Shown in pieces: positions 34,894-43,441 of a DNA stretch of 64,000 nucleotides (position 1 is its first letter; every line of letters starts with the position of its first letter). The notes under the pieces were generated by a model. The model was not told where the DNA came from and did not search any database. It was given only the letters and a program-made list of their open reading frames with translations. Origin of the DNA: Micromonospora alfalfae (GTDB taxonomy: Bacteria; Actinomycetota; Actinomycetes; Mycobacteriales; Micromonosporaceae); NCBI RefSeq assembly GCF_022230925.1, contig NZ_JAKKFH010000030.1, forward strand, positions 1 through 64,000. Direction: 5' to 3'. The position numbers and the translations under genes are program-made.

Positions 34894-35139
34894 GTGCGCA
34901 CGTACCTCGCCCCCGTCACCGCCGAACCGACCGCCGCCGACCTGGCCGCGATCGACGCGGAGTGGCCGCTGATCGCGGCCGAGCTGGATCTGTTGGACGC
35001 CGAGATCACGCTGCTCTACGCCGAGGATCACGGTGGCCCGACTGAGCTGGACTGGCGTCGGGTGCGTCGGGCCGAGGCTCGCGTCACCCGCGCCGCCACC
35101 GACACCGCTACCCGTACCGACCCGCGCCGCGCGGCCTGA
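34894..35139 (+). CDS. DUF6284-type small AICE protein
   Basis: 81 aa, GTG start preceded by GGAGG. Sequence features: YLAPVTAEPTAADLAAIDAE, WPLIAAELDLLDAEITLL and a basic C-terminus (RRVRRAEARVTRAA). This small protein recurs as the first gene of transfer modules in actinomycete integrative elements. It is likely cytoplasmic and helical. The stop overlaps the next ATG (TGATG). Function unknown. Confidence 0.7.
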   Translation: MRTYLAPVTAEPTAADLAAIDAEWPLIAAELDLLDAEITLLYAEDHGGPTELDWRRVRRAEARVTRAATDTATRTDPRRAA

Positions 35140-35513
35140 TGGCCCGCATCCGCGCCGCCTTCCACGACCCGGACGGCACGCGGTACGGCATCCCCACCTT
35201 CTGGTGGAAGGGTGCCCCGCCGGGCTACGCCACCCGCCGTCAACTGACCGCCGCCGGCCTGCGCCCCGGTGGTCAACCTGTCGCCGCTCAGGTGCTCTGG
35301 CGCGGCGTCGGCGGTACCCGCACCGCGTACCTCTACCGGGTCGACCTGGCCGCGCCGAAGCGCACTGCGACCCCCGCGCAGCGAGCCGCGATCGGCAAGG
35401 CACTCACGGCCCGCCGCACTTGCCGCATCTGCCGCACGTTGCGGCCGTACTTCATTCCGCGCTCGCTGGGCGAATGCCTCGCGTGTGCCTTCCCCCAGGA
35501 GGACGCAGCATGA
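35139..35513 (+). CDS. RRQRL-motif zinc-binding AICE protein
   Basis: 124 aa. The N-terminal half carries YGIPTFWWKGAPPGYATRRQ and LTAAGLRPGGQPV, the RRQRL-type motif region. The C-terminus has CRICRTLRPYFIPRSLGECLAC-like spacing: Cys pairs CRIC and CLAC, one zinc site. It is found widely beside SpdB and TraB genes in these elements. Overlaps of a few bases at both ends place it in the transfer operon. Molecular role unknown. Confidence 0.75.
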   Translation: MARIRAAFHDPDGTRYGIPTFWWKGAPPGYATRRQLTAAGLRPGGQPVAAQVLWRGVGGTRTAYLYRVDLAAPKRTATPAQRAAIGKALTARRTCRICRTLRPYFIPRSLGECLACAFPQEDAA

Positions 35514-36301
35514 CCGCCCCCACCATCAACGGCACCCGCTACCCCCAACCGATCGAAGACCTGTTGCCCGCCGCCCGCGCGCTGGACCTGCCGGACGGGG
35601 AGGCGTTCCCGTCGCGCAACCGGCTCATGCGGGAGTTTCGCATCGGCGCACCCAAGGCCGGCGAACTGCTCGCGCTGCTCAAGACCACGCCCGCCGCGCC
35701 GCCGGACGACACCACCGAGGCGGCCACCCCGGACCCGGCACCTGCGCCGGCCGCACCCGAGCCCGCGCCGCCGGTCGTACCGGACCCGACGCCGGCCCCG
35801 GAGATCACACCGCCGACGCCGCCGGCCGAGGTCGCGCCGGTCAGTCGCCCGGACACGCCCGCCCCACCCGCGCCGGTCCGAACGGCGGTGGTGTGGCCGG
35901 TGGTGCTGCTCGCGCTACCCGCCTTCGTCGCCATCTGGTCCGGGTGGGTTGGCCTCGGCGGACTCACCGGATTCGGCATCGTGCACCCGCTCCCCGGGAT
36001 CTGGGACAGCTTCTCCATCAACAGCGCGATCACCCTCCCCATCGGAGTGGAGACCTACGGCGCTTACGCCCTGTACGTGTGGCTGTCCGGTCGGGTGCCC
36101 GAGCGGGCACGCCGGTTCGCCAAGTAGTCCGCTCTCGGTTCCCTCGCGATCGGCGCTCTCGGGCAGGTCGCCTACCACCTGTTGGAGGCCGCCGGCGTCA
36201 CCTCGGCCCCGTGGTGGATCACCACCGCCGTTGCCTGCCTCCCGGTCGCGGTGCTCGGCATGGGCGCAGCCCTCGCGCACCTCGTTCGCACGCACGACTA
36301 G
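35510..36301 (+). pseudogene. SpdB-like DUF2637 membrane protein with in-frame amber stop
   Basis: The gene starts at the ATG at 35510 (overlapping the upstream stop). It has an N-terminal winged-helix-like part (SRNRLMREFRIGAPKAGELL), a long Pro/Ala linker (~60-120), and the DUF2637 membrane domain (VVWPVVLLALPAFVAIWSGW, SFSINSAITLPIGVETYGAY). A TAG at 36125-36127 follows RRFAK; the same frame then continues SALGSLAIGALGQVAYHLLE ... LAHLVRTHD to 36301. Family members have Trp here, so TGG to TAG is the likely change. The truncated product (205 aa) lacks the last two helices. SpdB proteins help plasmid spreading between mycelial compartments. Confidence 0.75.
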
Positions 36302-36391
36302 TTCCGCCCGGCGGCGCGGCCCCTGGCTTCCCAACCTGCGCCGCGCCGCCGGCCCCCTACCGATCTCCCGACCGTTGGAGGAACCCCCATC

Positions 36392-38614
36392 ATGACTGCC
36401 CCCGATGAGAACCCTTTCGACTGGCAGGCCGCAGAGAACGACCTGACCGACCCCACCGCCGCCGGCCCGGATGCCGAGGTGGTCGACCTGGACGACGCCC
36501 GCGCCCGCCGGGTGCCCCGCCCCCGCCCGCCGGCCGGCAGCGGCGACGACACCGCCGCCGACAGCGGCGAGGACGCCGAGACGGTCGACGACGGCCCCGA
36601 GCGCCTCGGCGGGTTGGTCGACGCGGCCGAGGACATCCCGCCGGAGGTGCTCGCCCGGCAGCGGGAGCGCCGGCCGATCCTGGCCGAGTGGGCGCGGTCG
36701 TGGCGCGGCCTGCGCGCGGCGGCCCGGCACCAGAGCAAGGATGCCGGCTACGTCACCGCCTACCACGCGGTGCGGCTGCCGAAGTACGCGGCGAAAACAG
36801 CTTTGTGGGCACCCGTTGGCGTGGTCCGCGGCCTTGGTCGGGCGTTGCATTGGGCCAGCGCCGAAGAGGGCAACTGGCACCTGCGGCAGGCCGCCGCGAC
36901 CCGTGGTGAGGCGGACGTGTGGCTCAAGCTCGACGCCCGCCGGCAGCGCCAAAGCGTGTGGCGGTGGTGGGTGCTCGCCGCCGGTGCCGGCACGACCGTG
37001 ACCGTGGCGATCGTCCTGGCCATGGGTCCGCCGTGGTGGCGGTGGGTCGCCCTCGCCGTGGTGGTGCCGCTGCTGGCCACCCTCGGCCGACCGGCCGACA
37101 AGCCCCTCACCGACCGGGTCACCGAAGGCACCCGCTACCGCAAGCTGACCGCCGACCTCGTGCGGCGGGCGTTGACCTCGTTGCAGATGGCCGCCATCAA
37201 CAGCGCGGTTGCCAAGGACCCAAAGGCCATCAGCTTCCCGGTCGACATCCACCGCGACGGCCCCGGGCACCTGGCCGTGGTCGATCTCCCGTACGGAGTG
37301 GAGGCCGCCGAGGTGGTCGCCCGGCGCGGCCGGCTGGCCTCGGCCATGCGGCTGCCGCTGGATCAGGTGTGGCCCGAACCGGCCCCCGGTCACACCGGCC
37401 GACTGGCGTTGTGGGTCGGCTACGAACCGGCGTCGCAGATGAAGCAACCCGCGTGGCCGCTGCTGTCCGAGTCGGCCAAGGTGGACGTGTTCAAGGCGTT
37501 CCCGTTGGCCACCACACCTCGCCTCGACACGGTCGCGGTGGACCTGATGTTCCGCAACTTCCTCTTCGGCGGCCAGCCCGGTTCCGGGAAGACGTTCGCG
37601 CTGCGGGATCTGATCCTGGCCGCAGCCCTCGACGCCCGCACCGAGATCCGGGGCTACGAACTGAAAGGCGTCGGGGACTTCGCGGTGTTGGAGCCGGTCA
37701 TGGCCGAGTACGGCAACGGCTTCGATGACGACACCCTCGCCCGCTGCTTCGCCTTCATCGAGTGGCTGTATGAGGAGTGCCGCCGCCGGTCGAAGCGGAT
37801 CGAGCACTACGCGAGGTTGGGCAAGGCCCCGGAGAACAAGGTCACGCCCGAACTGGCCAGCCTCAAGGGGTCGGGGCTTCACCCGCTGGTGGCATGGTTC
37901 GATGAGCTGCAAGAACTGATGACCAGCAAGTACGGCAAGGACGCCGGAGAGATCCTGGAAAAGGTCATCAAGCTCGGCCGTGCGCTCGGGGTGATCATCC
38001 TGATCGGTACGCAGATCCCCGACAAGGACAGCTTGCCGACCGGCATCACCCGCAACGTCAACAGCCGGTTCTGCCTCAGCGTCGCTGACCAGACGGCAAA
38101 CGACATGATCCTCGGCACGTCGGCCTACAAGAACGGCTACCGCGCCACCGTGTTCCAGCCGGTGGTAGAGGCCGGGTGGGGCATCCTGCGCGGATTCGGT
38201 CCCAAGGCGTCGGCGGTGCGCTCGTTCTACGTCGACACCACCGCCGCCGCCCGCATCGTCGCCCGCGCCGTCGCGCTGCGCACCACGGCGGGAACCCTGC
38301 CGAAGCTCGACGAGCAGACCCGCGACGTGGCCCCGGTCGCCGACGTCCTCGGCGACCTGGCACGGATCTGGCCGGGCGACGACAAGGCCGTCTGGAACGA
38401 GACGCTGTGCGCGCTGCTGGCCGAACTGCGGCCCGACGTCTACGGCGGGTGGGAGGCCGCGCAACTCACCACCGCGCTCAAGCCCCACCCGGCGGTGAAG
38501 GTCGGCGACGTCGGGCGGCGCATCGACGGCAAGGCCACCACCCGACGCGGCATCAAACACCCCGACCTTCTCGCCGCGATCGCGGAGCGTGACCGGAAGC
38601 GATCCGCCGGCTAA
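36392..38614 (+). CDS. traB: TraB-type FtsK/SpoIIIE DNA translocase
   Basis: 740 aa. The acidic N-terminus is ~60 residues. Two membrane helices near 192-232 (VLAAGAGTTVTVAIVLAMG, WVALAVVVPLLATLG). ATPase domain with Walker A GGQPGSGKTFAL near 392 and Walker B-like LVAWFDELQELM near 505, then IILIGTQIPDKDSLPTG. The C-terminal ~60 residues (YGGWEAAQLTTALKPH onward) are the winged-helix that binds the cis transfer site. TraB hexamers move double-stranded element DNA between mycelia. Immediately downstream is a palindromic GCTAGC field that could be its binding site. Confidence 0.93.
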   Translation: MTAPDENPFDWQAAENDLTDPTAAGPDAEVVDLDDARARRVPRPRPPAGSGDDTAADSGEDAETVDDGPERLGGLVDAAEDIPPEVLARQRERRPILAEWARSWRGLRAAARHQSKDAGYVTAYHAVRLPKYAAKTALWAPVGVVRGLGRALHWASAEEGNWHLRQAAATRGEADVWLKLDARRQRQSVWRWWVLAAGAGTTVTVAIVLAMGPPWWRWVALAVVVPLLATLGRPADKPLTDRVTEGTRYRKLTADLVRRALTSLQMAAINSAVAKDPKAISFPVDIHRDGPGHLAVVDLPYGVEAAEVVARRGRLASAMRLPLDQVWPEPAPGHTGRLALWVGYEPASQMKQPAWPLLSESAKVDVFKAFPLATTPRLDTVAVDLMFRNFLFGGQPGSGKTFALRDLILAAALDARTEIRGYELKGVGDFAVLEPVMAEYGNGFDDDTLARCFAFIEWLYEECRRRSKRIEHYARLGKAPENKVTPELASLKGSGLHPLVAWFDELQELMTSKYGKDAGEILEKVIKLGRALGVIILIGTQIPDKDSLPTGITRNVNSRFCLSVADQTANDMILGTSAYKNGYRATVFQPVVEAGWGILRGFGPKASAVRSFYVDTTAAARIVARAVALRTTAGTLPKLDEQTRDVAPVADVLGDLARIWPGDDKAVWNETLCALLAELRPDVYGGWEAAQLTTALKPHPAVKVGDVGRRIDGKATTRRGIKHPDLLAAIAERDRKRSAG

Positions 38615-38622
38615 CCCGCCGC

Positions 38623-38668
38623 GAGGGTGCTAGCGCTAGCGGCCCGTCCTGCTAGCGCTAGCACCCTC
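38623..38668. promoter_or_regulatory. Perfect 18-bp palindrome of GCTAGC units after traB
   Basis: Arms GAGGGTGCTAGCGCTAGC (38623-38640) and GCTAGCGCTAGCACCCTC (38651-38668) around a 10-nt loop, followed by another GCTAGCACC at 38669. It may be a traB terminator or the clt (TraB recognition locus), which in related plasmids lies next to traB and contains short repeats. No U-tract follows. Confidence 0.6.
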
Positions 38669-38756
38669 GCTAGCACCCCACCCGAATCATGAGCTGCAAC
38701 CTAGCAGATAGCAGCTCACGGCCCCGTGCACCCAAAAGCCGGCCCAGGAGGCACCC

Positions 38757-39005
38757 GTGAACCCCCACCTGACCGCCGCTATCACCCTCGCCACAATCCC
38801 CGCCCTGATAACGCTCGGTTACGCCGTCCTGTGCTGGATCAAGCCCGTCAAGACCTGCCAACGGTGCGCCGGCACCGGCCACATCACCACCCGCGTCCTG
38901 CGCCGCCCGCGTGCCTGCCGCCGCTGCGACCGAGGCCACCGGCTGCGCACCGGCCGCCGCGTCTACAACCACTTTCACCGGCTGCGCGCCGAGGCGAACC
39001 GATGA
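38757..39005 (+). CDS. Small membrane protein with zinc-finger tail
   Basis: 82 aa, GTG start with AGGAGGCACCC upstream. One N-terminal membrane helix (AAITLATIPALITLGYAVLCW) is followed by a CQRCAGTGHI ... CRRCDRGH double CxxC unit like a single DnaJ zinc-finger half, and a basic tail. Typical small gene of AICE transfer and replication modules. Coupled to the next gene. Role unknown. Confidence 0.6.
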   Translation: MNPHLTAAITLATIPALITLGYAVLCWIKPVKTCQRCAGTGHITTRVLRRPRACRRCDRGHRLRTGRRVYNHFHRLRAEANR

Positions 39006-39292
39006 ACCGCCGCGCCCGCGACGGGCACACCGAGTGGTGCGGCAAGGGCCACCGCTGCGGCCTCGGTGAGCACCGATCGGAAGAGATCGTGGTCGACGTC
39101 GCCGGCCGCTCCCGCGCGGTGCTGGTGCGGGTGCGCACCGCCGCCGGCCGCGAGCACGCCGAGGTGCGCGTCAGGGTCGCGCTCGCACCGTCCGAGTTGG
39201 CCGCCCGCCGGCAGTTGGTCGGGCTGCTCGGCGACCTGCGGCACGCGGTGACCCAGGCCGCGATCACCGCGCGGCCCCGGCCGAGGCGGTGA
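39002..39292 (+). CDS. Small AICE protein of unknown function
   Basis: 96 aa, ATG overlapping the upstream stop. It begins MNRRARDGHTEWCGKGHRC with one Cys pair and is Arg-rich; the middle is a likely beta-hairpin (VVDVAGRSRAVLVRVRTA, AEVRVRVALAPSELAARR). No family is recognised. It belongs to the same operon as its neighbours. Confidence 0.6.
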   Translation: MNRRARDGHTEWCGKGHRCGLGEHRSEEIVVDVAGRSRAVLVRVRTAAGREHAEVRVRVALAPSELAARRQLVGLLGDLRHAVTQAAITARPRPRR

Positions 39293-39536
39293 CCCGTTGG
39301 CCGCCCGGTGGCTGGTCGCGAGCGCGGTACTCGGCCGGCAGGTGACCGACGCCGAGGCATACCCGCACATCTGCGGGCGGCTGCTCACCGCCGACATCGC
39401 GCGCAGCGGCCGGCCCGTCCTGTTACGACGCCGCGACTGCGCCGCCTGCGCGCAAGGCCGCCACGAACGCCGACACGGCCGGCCGCAAGCCGTTCGCCTC
39501 ACCACCTCACCCGCACCACCGGAGAGGACCCGCACC

Positions 39537-40445
39537 ATGCCTGACAACCCACTGCTCATCGCCGCGCTTGCGCACGCCGAACGCGGCTGGCATGTCTTTC
39601 CGCTACGCCCCGACGACAAGCGACCCGCGTTCCCTGACCACGCTGGCGACGACTGCACCGGCCGCGACCCGCGCTGCCGCAGCGCCGGGCACCACCTCGG
39701 GTGGGAAGCCCGCGCCACCACTGATGCGGACCGCATCCGCCAAGCGTGGACGGCCCGCCCCTACGGCATCGGCTTGGCCTGCGGCCCGTCCCGGCTGGTC
39801 GTGGTCGACCTCGATCGTCCGAAGGACGGCACCAGCGGCCCGACAGGGCTGGACACCCTCGCCGAGTTGGCCGCCGCGCATGCTGCCGGCATCGAAGCGA
39901 CGTACACGGTGACCACCGGGCGGGGCGGCACTCACCTCTACTACCGCCACCCCGACGGCGGGCCGGAGCTGCGCAACACGGCCGGCACGCTCGGGCCGCT
40001 GGTCGACAGCCGCGCCCATGGCGGTTACGTGGTCGCGGCCGGCAGCACCGTGGTCGGACGGCCCTACCGGGTCGACCTGGATACCGACCCCGCCCCGCTG
40101 CCCGGGTGGCTGGTCGGCCGGTTGATTCCGGCGCCGCTTCCGGCGCAGCGGCCGGTGGTGGTGTCGCTGCCGACCGACCGCAGCGGCGCGTACGTGCGGG
40201 CCGCGATCACCCGGGAAGCTGACCGGGTAACCACCGCGCCGGCAGGGGAGCGCAACCGCTGCCTCTACGTCGCTGCCGTGGCACTCGGGCAACTCACCGC
40301 CGGTGGGTCGCTCACCGCAGAGGACGCCGAAAGCGTGCTGGAACAAGCCGCAGCGCGGGCCGGGCTGGGCCACCTCGAGACCGCACGCACCATCCGATCC
40401 GGGCTGGCCGCCGGCAGCAAGCGACCCCGGCAGGTGGCCGCGTGA
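39537..40445 (+). CDS. Bifunctional primase/polymerase (prim-pol) replication protein
   Basis: 302 aa from the ATG at 39537 with GGAGAGGACC upstream. The frame is open upstream to ~39297, and an 80-residue extension with HICGRLL and CAACAQGRH is possible as a fusion or a separate small gene. AEP prim-pol features: ALAHAERGWHVFPLRPDDK, GLACGPSRLVVVDLDRP (catalytic Asp pair), TGRGGTHLYYRH, DSRAHGGYVVAAGS. In AICEs this protein, with the DUF3987 partner downstream, replaces RepSA-type initiation. Its stop overlaps the next GTG. Confidence 0.85.
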   Translation: MPDNPLLIAALAHAERGWHVFPLRPDDKRPAFPDHAGDDCTGRDPRCRSAGHHLGWEARATTDADRIRQAWTARPYGIGLACGPSRLVVVDLDRPKDGTSGPTGLDTLAELAAAHAAGIEATYTVTTGRGGTHLYYRHPDGGPELRNTAGTLGPLVDSRAHGGYVVAAGSTVVGRPYRVDLDTDPAPLPGWLVGRLIPAPLPAQRPVVVSLPTDRSGAYVRAAITREADRVTTAPAGERNRCLYVAAVALGQLTAGGSLTAEDAESVLEQAAARAGLGHLETARTIRSGLAAGSKRPRQVAA

Positions 40446-41215
40446 CCCGGCCCGACGACAACCGCAGTTGTCACCGCGCGCCCCAGCTCCACCCCGCAGC
40501 CGGCTACGTGGCCGACCACGCCGCCGCGCTGGCCGCCGCCCGAACGCCATCCGATGTCCTGGCCGCGCTGGCCGCGATGGAGGCCGCGTGCCGGGAAGCC
40601 CGAGAGTGGATCGCGGTCGACCTCGTGCTCAACGACGGATGGTCGTATGCCGAGGTCGGCCGGGCGATGGGCACCACCCGGCAGGCGGCCAGCAAGGCCT
40701 ACGCCGACCCGGTCAACGCCCGGATGCGCCGCAGCGTGATGGGCCGCGACGACGCGGTGGTGATCGTGGGATGCGGCACCGCGAAGCTCGACCAGCCCGC
40801 ACCCGCCGGGCGCATGTACACCGGCAGTTACCACCGCGCTTGCCGCCGTGCCGCCGACCGGGTCGGCGGGCGGTTGGTCATCCTGTCCGCCCGCTATGGG
40901 CTGCTCACCCCGGACACGGTGATTGAGCCGTATGAGCTGCGGATGGGCCAACCCGGTGCCGTCACCGTGCCGGCCCTGTACGCGCAAGCGCGCCGCTTCG
41001 GCATCGACGTGGCCGGCACCGTGACCGTGCTGGCCGGCCGCGACTACGCCGACCCGGTATCGGCGGTGTGGCCGCACGCGCGCCGGCCGCTTGACGGCAC
41101 GCGCGGGATGCCCGAACAGATGGCCGTGCTCGCCGAGCTGGCGCGCACCGCGACAACCCCGGTTGTCACCAATCCCCGTTTCACCGCACCGATACCGGAA
41201 GGACGTGCCGCATGA
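40442..41215 (+). CDS. DUF6884-domain protein with N-terminal helix-turn-helix
   Basis: 257 aa, GTG overlapping the upstream stop. Residues ~55-95 form a sigma/HTH-like unit (VLNDGWSYAEVGRAMGTTRQ AASKAY region). The C-terminal ~130 residues carry VIVGCGTAKLDQPAPAG, MYTGSYHRACRRAAD, LVILSARYGLLTP, the DUF6884/YaaA-like fold with its Cys, Tyr-Thr-Gly and SxxYG residues. YaaA relatives are DNA-binding peroxide-stress proteins; in AICEs the role is not known. Followed by the overlapping DUF3987 gene. Confidence 0.7.
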   Translation: MTRPDDNRSCHRAPQLHPAAGYVADHAAALAAARTPSDVLAALAAMEAACREAREWIAVDLVLNDGWSYAEVGRAMGTTRQAASKAYADPVNARMRRSVMGRDDAVVIVGCGTAKLDQPAPAGRMYTGSYHRACRRAADRVGGRLVILSARYGLLTPDTVIEPYELRMGQPGAVTVPALYAQARRFGIDVAGTVTVLAGRDYADPVSAVWPHARRPLDGTRGMPEQMAVLAELARTATTPVVTNPRFTAPIPEGRAA

Positions 41216-42813
41216 CGCCCGCCCGCCTTCACCTCGTCACCGACCACCCGGAAGCCACCGACGCACCACCGGCCAGCGGCGGGCCGCTGTGGGATGTTCC
41301 AGTGCCCTTGACCGGGCCGTCCACCGCGCCGCCGCCGTTCCCGGTCGACGTGTTCCCCGGCTGGTTGGGCGACATGGTGACCGGTGTTGCCCGCTTCACG
41401 CAGACCGATCCGGCGATGGCCGGCACCCTCGCCGTAGCCGTGCTCTCCGCGTGCGCGGGCGGCCGGATGGAGGTAGAGCCGGTCGGCGGGTGGCGCGAGC
41501 CGGTGAACGTGTTCGCCGCCGTCATCGCCGGCCCCGGCGAACGCAAGAGCCCGGTTCACCGGGCCATGACCGCGCCGCTGTTCGCCGCACAGTCGACGTT
41601 GGGTGAGGCGATGCGACCTCGGATCGCCGAGGCTGCCGCGCTGCGGGACATCGCCGACCGGCACGCCGAACAGGCCAAAACCCAAGCGGCCAAGGCCAGC
41701 GACCCGGGCAAGCGCGACGAGGCCGCCGCCGAGGCCGTCGCGGCTGCGATCGCGGCCGAGGCGATCATCGTTCCCGTCCTACCCCGCCTGATCGTCGACG
41801 ACGCCACCCCGGAAGCCCTCATCGGTTTGATGGCTGCCAACGGCGGGCGGATGGCGATCATCAGCGATGAGGGCGGGATCTTTGACACCCTCGCTGGTCG
41901 GTACTCCGGTGCCCCGAACCTTGACCCCTACCTGAAAGGCCATGCGGGGCAGCCGATGAGCAACGAACGGCAGACCCGCGAGGGTGCCTCGGTCGACAAG
42001 CCCGCGCTGACCGTGTGCGTGATGGCGCAACCGACCGTGCTGCGCAAGTTCGGCGGGAACGCCGACCTCGCCGGGCGTGGCCTGCCGGCCCGGTTCCTGT
42101 TCGCCCTGCCCCGGTCCCTGGCCGGTTATCGACTGGTGGATACCGAACCGGTGCCGGAGCAGGTGACGGCCGGCTACCGGCACCGGGTGCACGACCTGGC
42201 CGCCACCCTCGCCGAGTGGGAAGACCCCGCCGTCGTCACCCTCACCCCCGAGGCGGGGCGGGTGCGGCTGGCCGCCGCTCAGGAGGTGGAGGCTCAGCTA
42301 CGCCCCGGCGGGACGCTGCACGACATGCGGGAGTGGGGCAACAAGCTCTCCGGCGCGACGCTGCGGCTGGCCGGGTTGCTGCACGTTGCCCACCACCCCG
42401 CCGACGCGTGGCGACGCCCCATCGACGCCGACCGGATGACCGACGCCGTGCGGCTGGCCGAGTTCTTCGCCGCGCACTACCGGGCCGCCCTCACCACCAT
42501 CGGCAGCGACGCCGCGATGGAGAACACCCGGTACGTGCTCGGGGTGCTCACCACCAAGGGCATGGCCACCTTCACCCGCCGGGAACTGCACCGCCGCGTG
42601 TCCCGCCGGCTGCCGAAGTCCGATGAGGTGTCGGCGGTGCTCGCCGAGCTGGCCGCCCTCGGGTGGGTCCGCTCCGGCGCGGATGGTCGCTACGAGCTGC
42701 ACCCGCGCGCCGTGGCCGAGGTGCCCGAAAGCGTTGACACGTTGACAACCGCCCCCGATGCCGACGTTTCCGCAGCTCAGACCACCCACGAAGGTGTCAA
42801 CGGGGTGCGTTGA
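41212..42813 (+). CDS. DUF3987 replication-associated ATPase-like protein
   Basis: 533 aa. After FPVDVFPGWLGDMVTGVARF comes AVIAGPGERKSPVHRAM near 105, a P-loop-like segment of the DUF3987 (YfjI) family in which the usual GKS is RKS. The middle has LIVDDATPEALIGLMAANGG and IISDEGGIFDTLAGRY, then GRGLPARFLFALPRSL. The C-terminal ~80 residues look like a winged helix (GMATFTRRELHRRV). It works with the prim-pol protein, probably as helicase/loader. The iteron field starts inside its 3' end. Confidence 0.8.
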   Translation: MTPARLHLVTDHPEATDAPPASGGPLWDVPVPLTGPSTAPPPFPVDVFPGWLGDMVTGVARFTQTDPAMAGTLAVAVLSACAGGRMEVEPVGGWREPVNVFAAVIAGPGERKSPVHRAMTAPLFAAQSTLGEAMRPRIAEAAALRDIADRHAEQAKTQAAKASDPGKRDEAAAEAVAAAIAAEAIIVPVLPRLIVDDATPEALIGLMAANGGRMAIISDEGGIFDTLAGRYSGAPNLDPYLKGHAGQPMSNERQTREGASVDKPALTVCVMAQPTVLRKFGGNADLAGRGLPARFLFALPRSLAGYRLVDTEPVPEQVTAGYRHRVHDLAATLAEWEDPAVVTLTPEAGRVRLAAAQEVEAQLRPGGTLHDMREWGNKLSGATLRLAGLLHVAHHPADAWRRPIDADRMTDAVRLAEFFAAHYRAALTTIGSDAAMENTRYVLGVLTTKGMATFTRRELHRRVSRRLPKSDEVSAVLAELAALGWVRSGADGRYELHPRAVAEVPESVDTLTTAPDADVSAAQTTHEGVNGVR

Positions 42814-42963
42814 CAGCCGTTGACAGGCGTTGACAATCCGTCGCCGGTCGACCCGGTGTCAACGGGTGTCAACGCCTGTCAACGGGGGGCGTTGACACCC
42901 CCGACACCCACCTCACCTGCGGAAACGTGCCCGGGTCGGCCGATTGTCAACGTGTCAACGCCT
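42734..42963. repeat. Iteron field of GTTGACA/TGTCAAC heptamers, putative AICE origin
   Basis: I count twelve copies of GTTGACA or its complement TGTCAAC in about 230 bp, in both orientations, from the last codons of the DUF3987 gene into the gap. The densest parts are 42808-42836 and 42856-42900. Such clustered iterons are typical of replication origins or a repressor-bound control region. The rest of 42964-43171 holds no gene. Confidence 0.75.
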
Positions 42964-43171
42964 CCCGGCCCGCACCCGCGCCGCCGCCCAGCGACCGGCA
43001 CCGGAAAACGGCCCGCTGAGAGCCACACAGACGGTTTGGCCCTATGCCTTACCCCGACCCTACCCAGGTCTTGCCCCCACGACGCTCTCAGCGAGCCGCC
43101 CTGCGCCCTTCTGCCGAACCGCCACTCTGATCCCTCCACAAGCGACCAACGTCGACCGAAAGGCCCTCACC

Positions 43172-43441
43172 GTGCGACTCGTGACGCAGAGTCCCGCTCC
43201 GGATAGGCGCGCCACTCCGGAAGCGGACGGCACCATCCGGCTTTCACCCAAGCTGTTCATGTCCACCGAGGAACTTGCCGAGCTGCTAGACGTCGACCCG
43301 TCGACCATCCGGCGTTGGCGTACCGTTCCACCCTTGCAGGGTCCGCCGTTCATTCAGATTTCCGACCGCGTGGTGAAGTACGCGACGGCCGATGTGGAAC
43401 GGTGGCTTTCTGCCCGCCGGGTCCACCCGAGGGCAGCCTGA
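43172..43441 (+). CDS. xis: Excisionase / helix-turn-helix protein
   Basis: 89 aa, GTG start, ending at a TGA that overlaps the integrase ATG (TGATGA). The core FMSTEELAELLDVDPSTIRR, WRTVPPLQGPPF and KYATADVERWL is the excisionase-type winged helix of actinomycete elements, with the wing around PPFIQISDRV. Directionality factor for the adjacent integrase. The tight coupling shows the two are produced together. Confidence 0.88.
   Translation: MRLVTQSPAPDRRATPEADGTIRLSPKLFMSTEELAELLDVDPSTIRRWRTVPPLQGPPFIQISDRVVKYATADVERWLSARRVHPRAA

Noticed and set aside
35915..38560. An 881-codon open frame on the minus strand opposite traB
   Set aside because: It is the antisense shadow of the TraB gene; the plus strand has Walker motifs, membrane helices and operon overlaps, and the antisense protein is low-complexity His/Gly/Arg/Asp with no family features.
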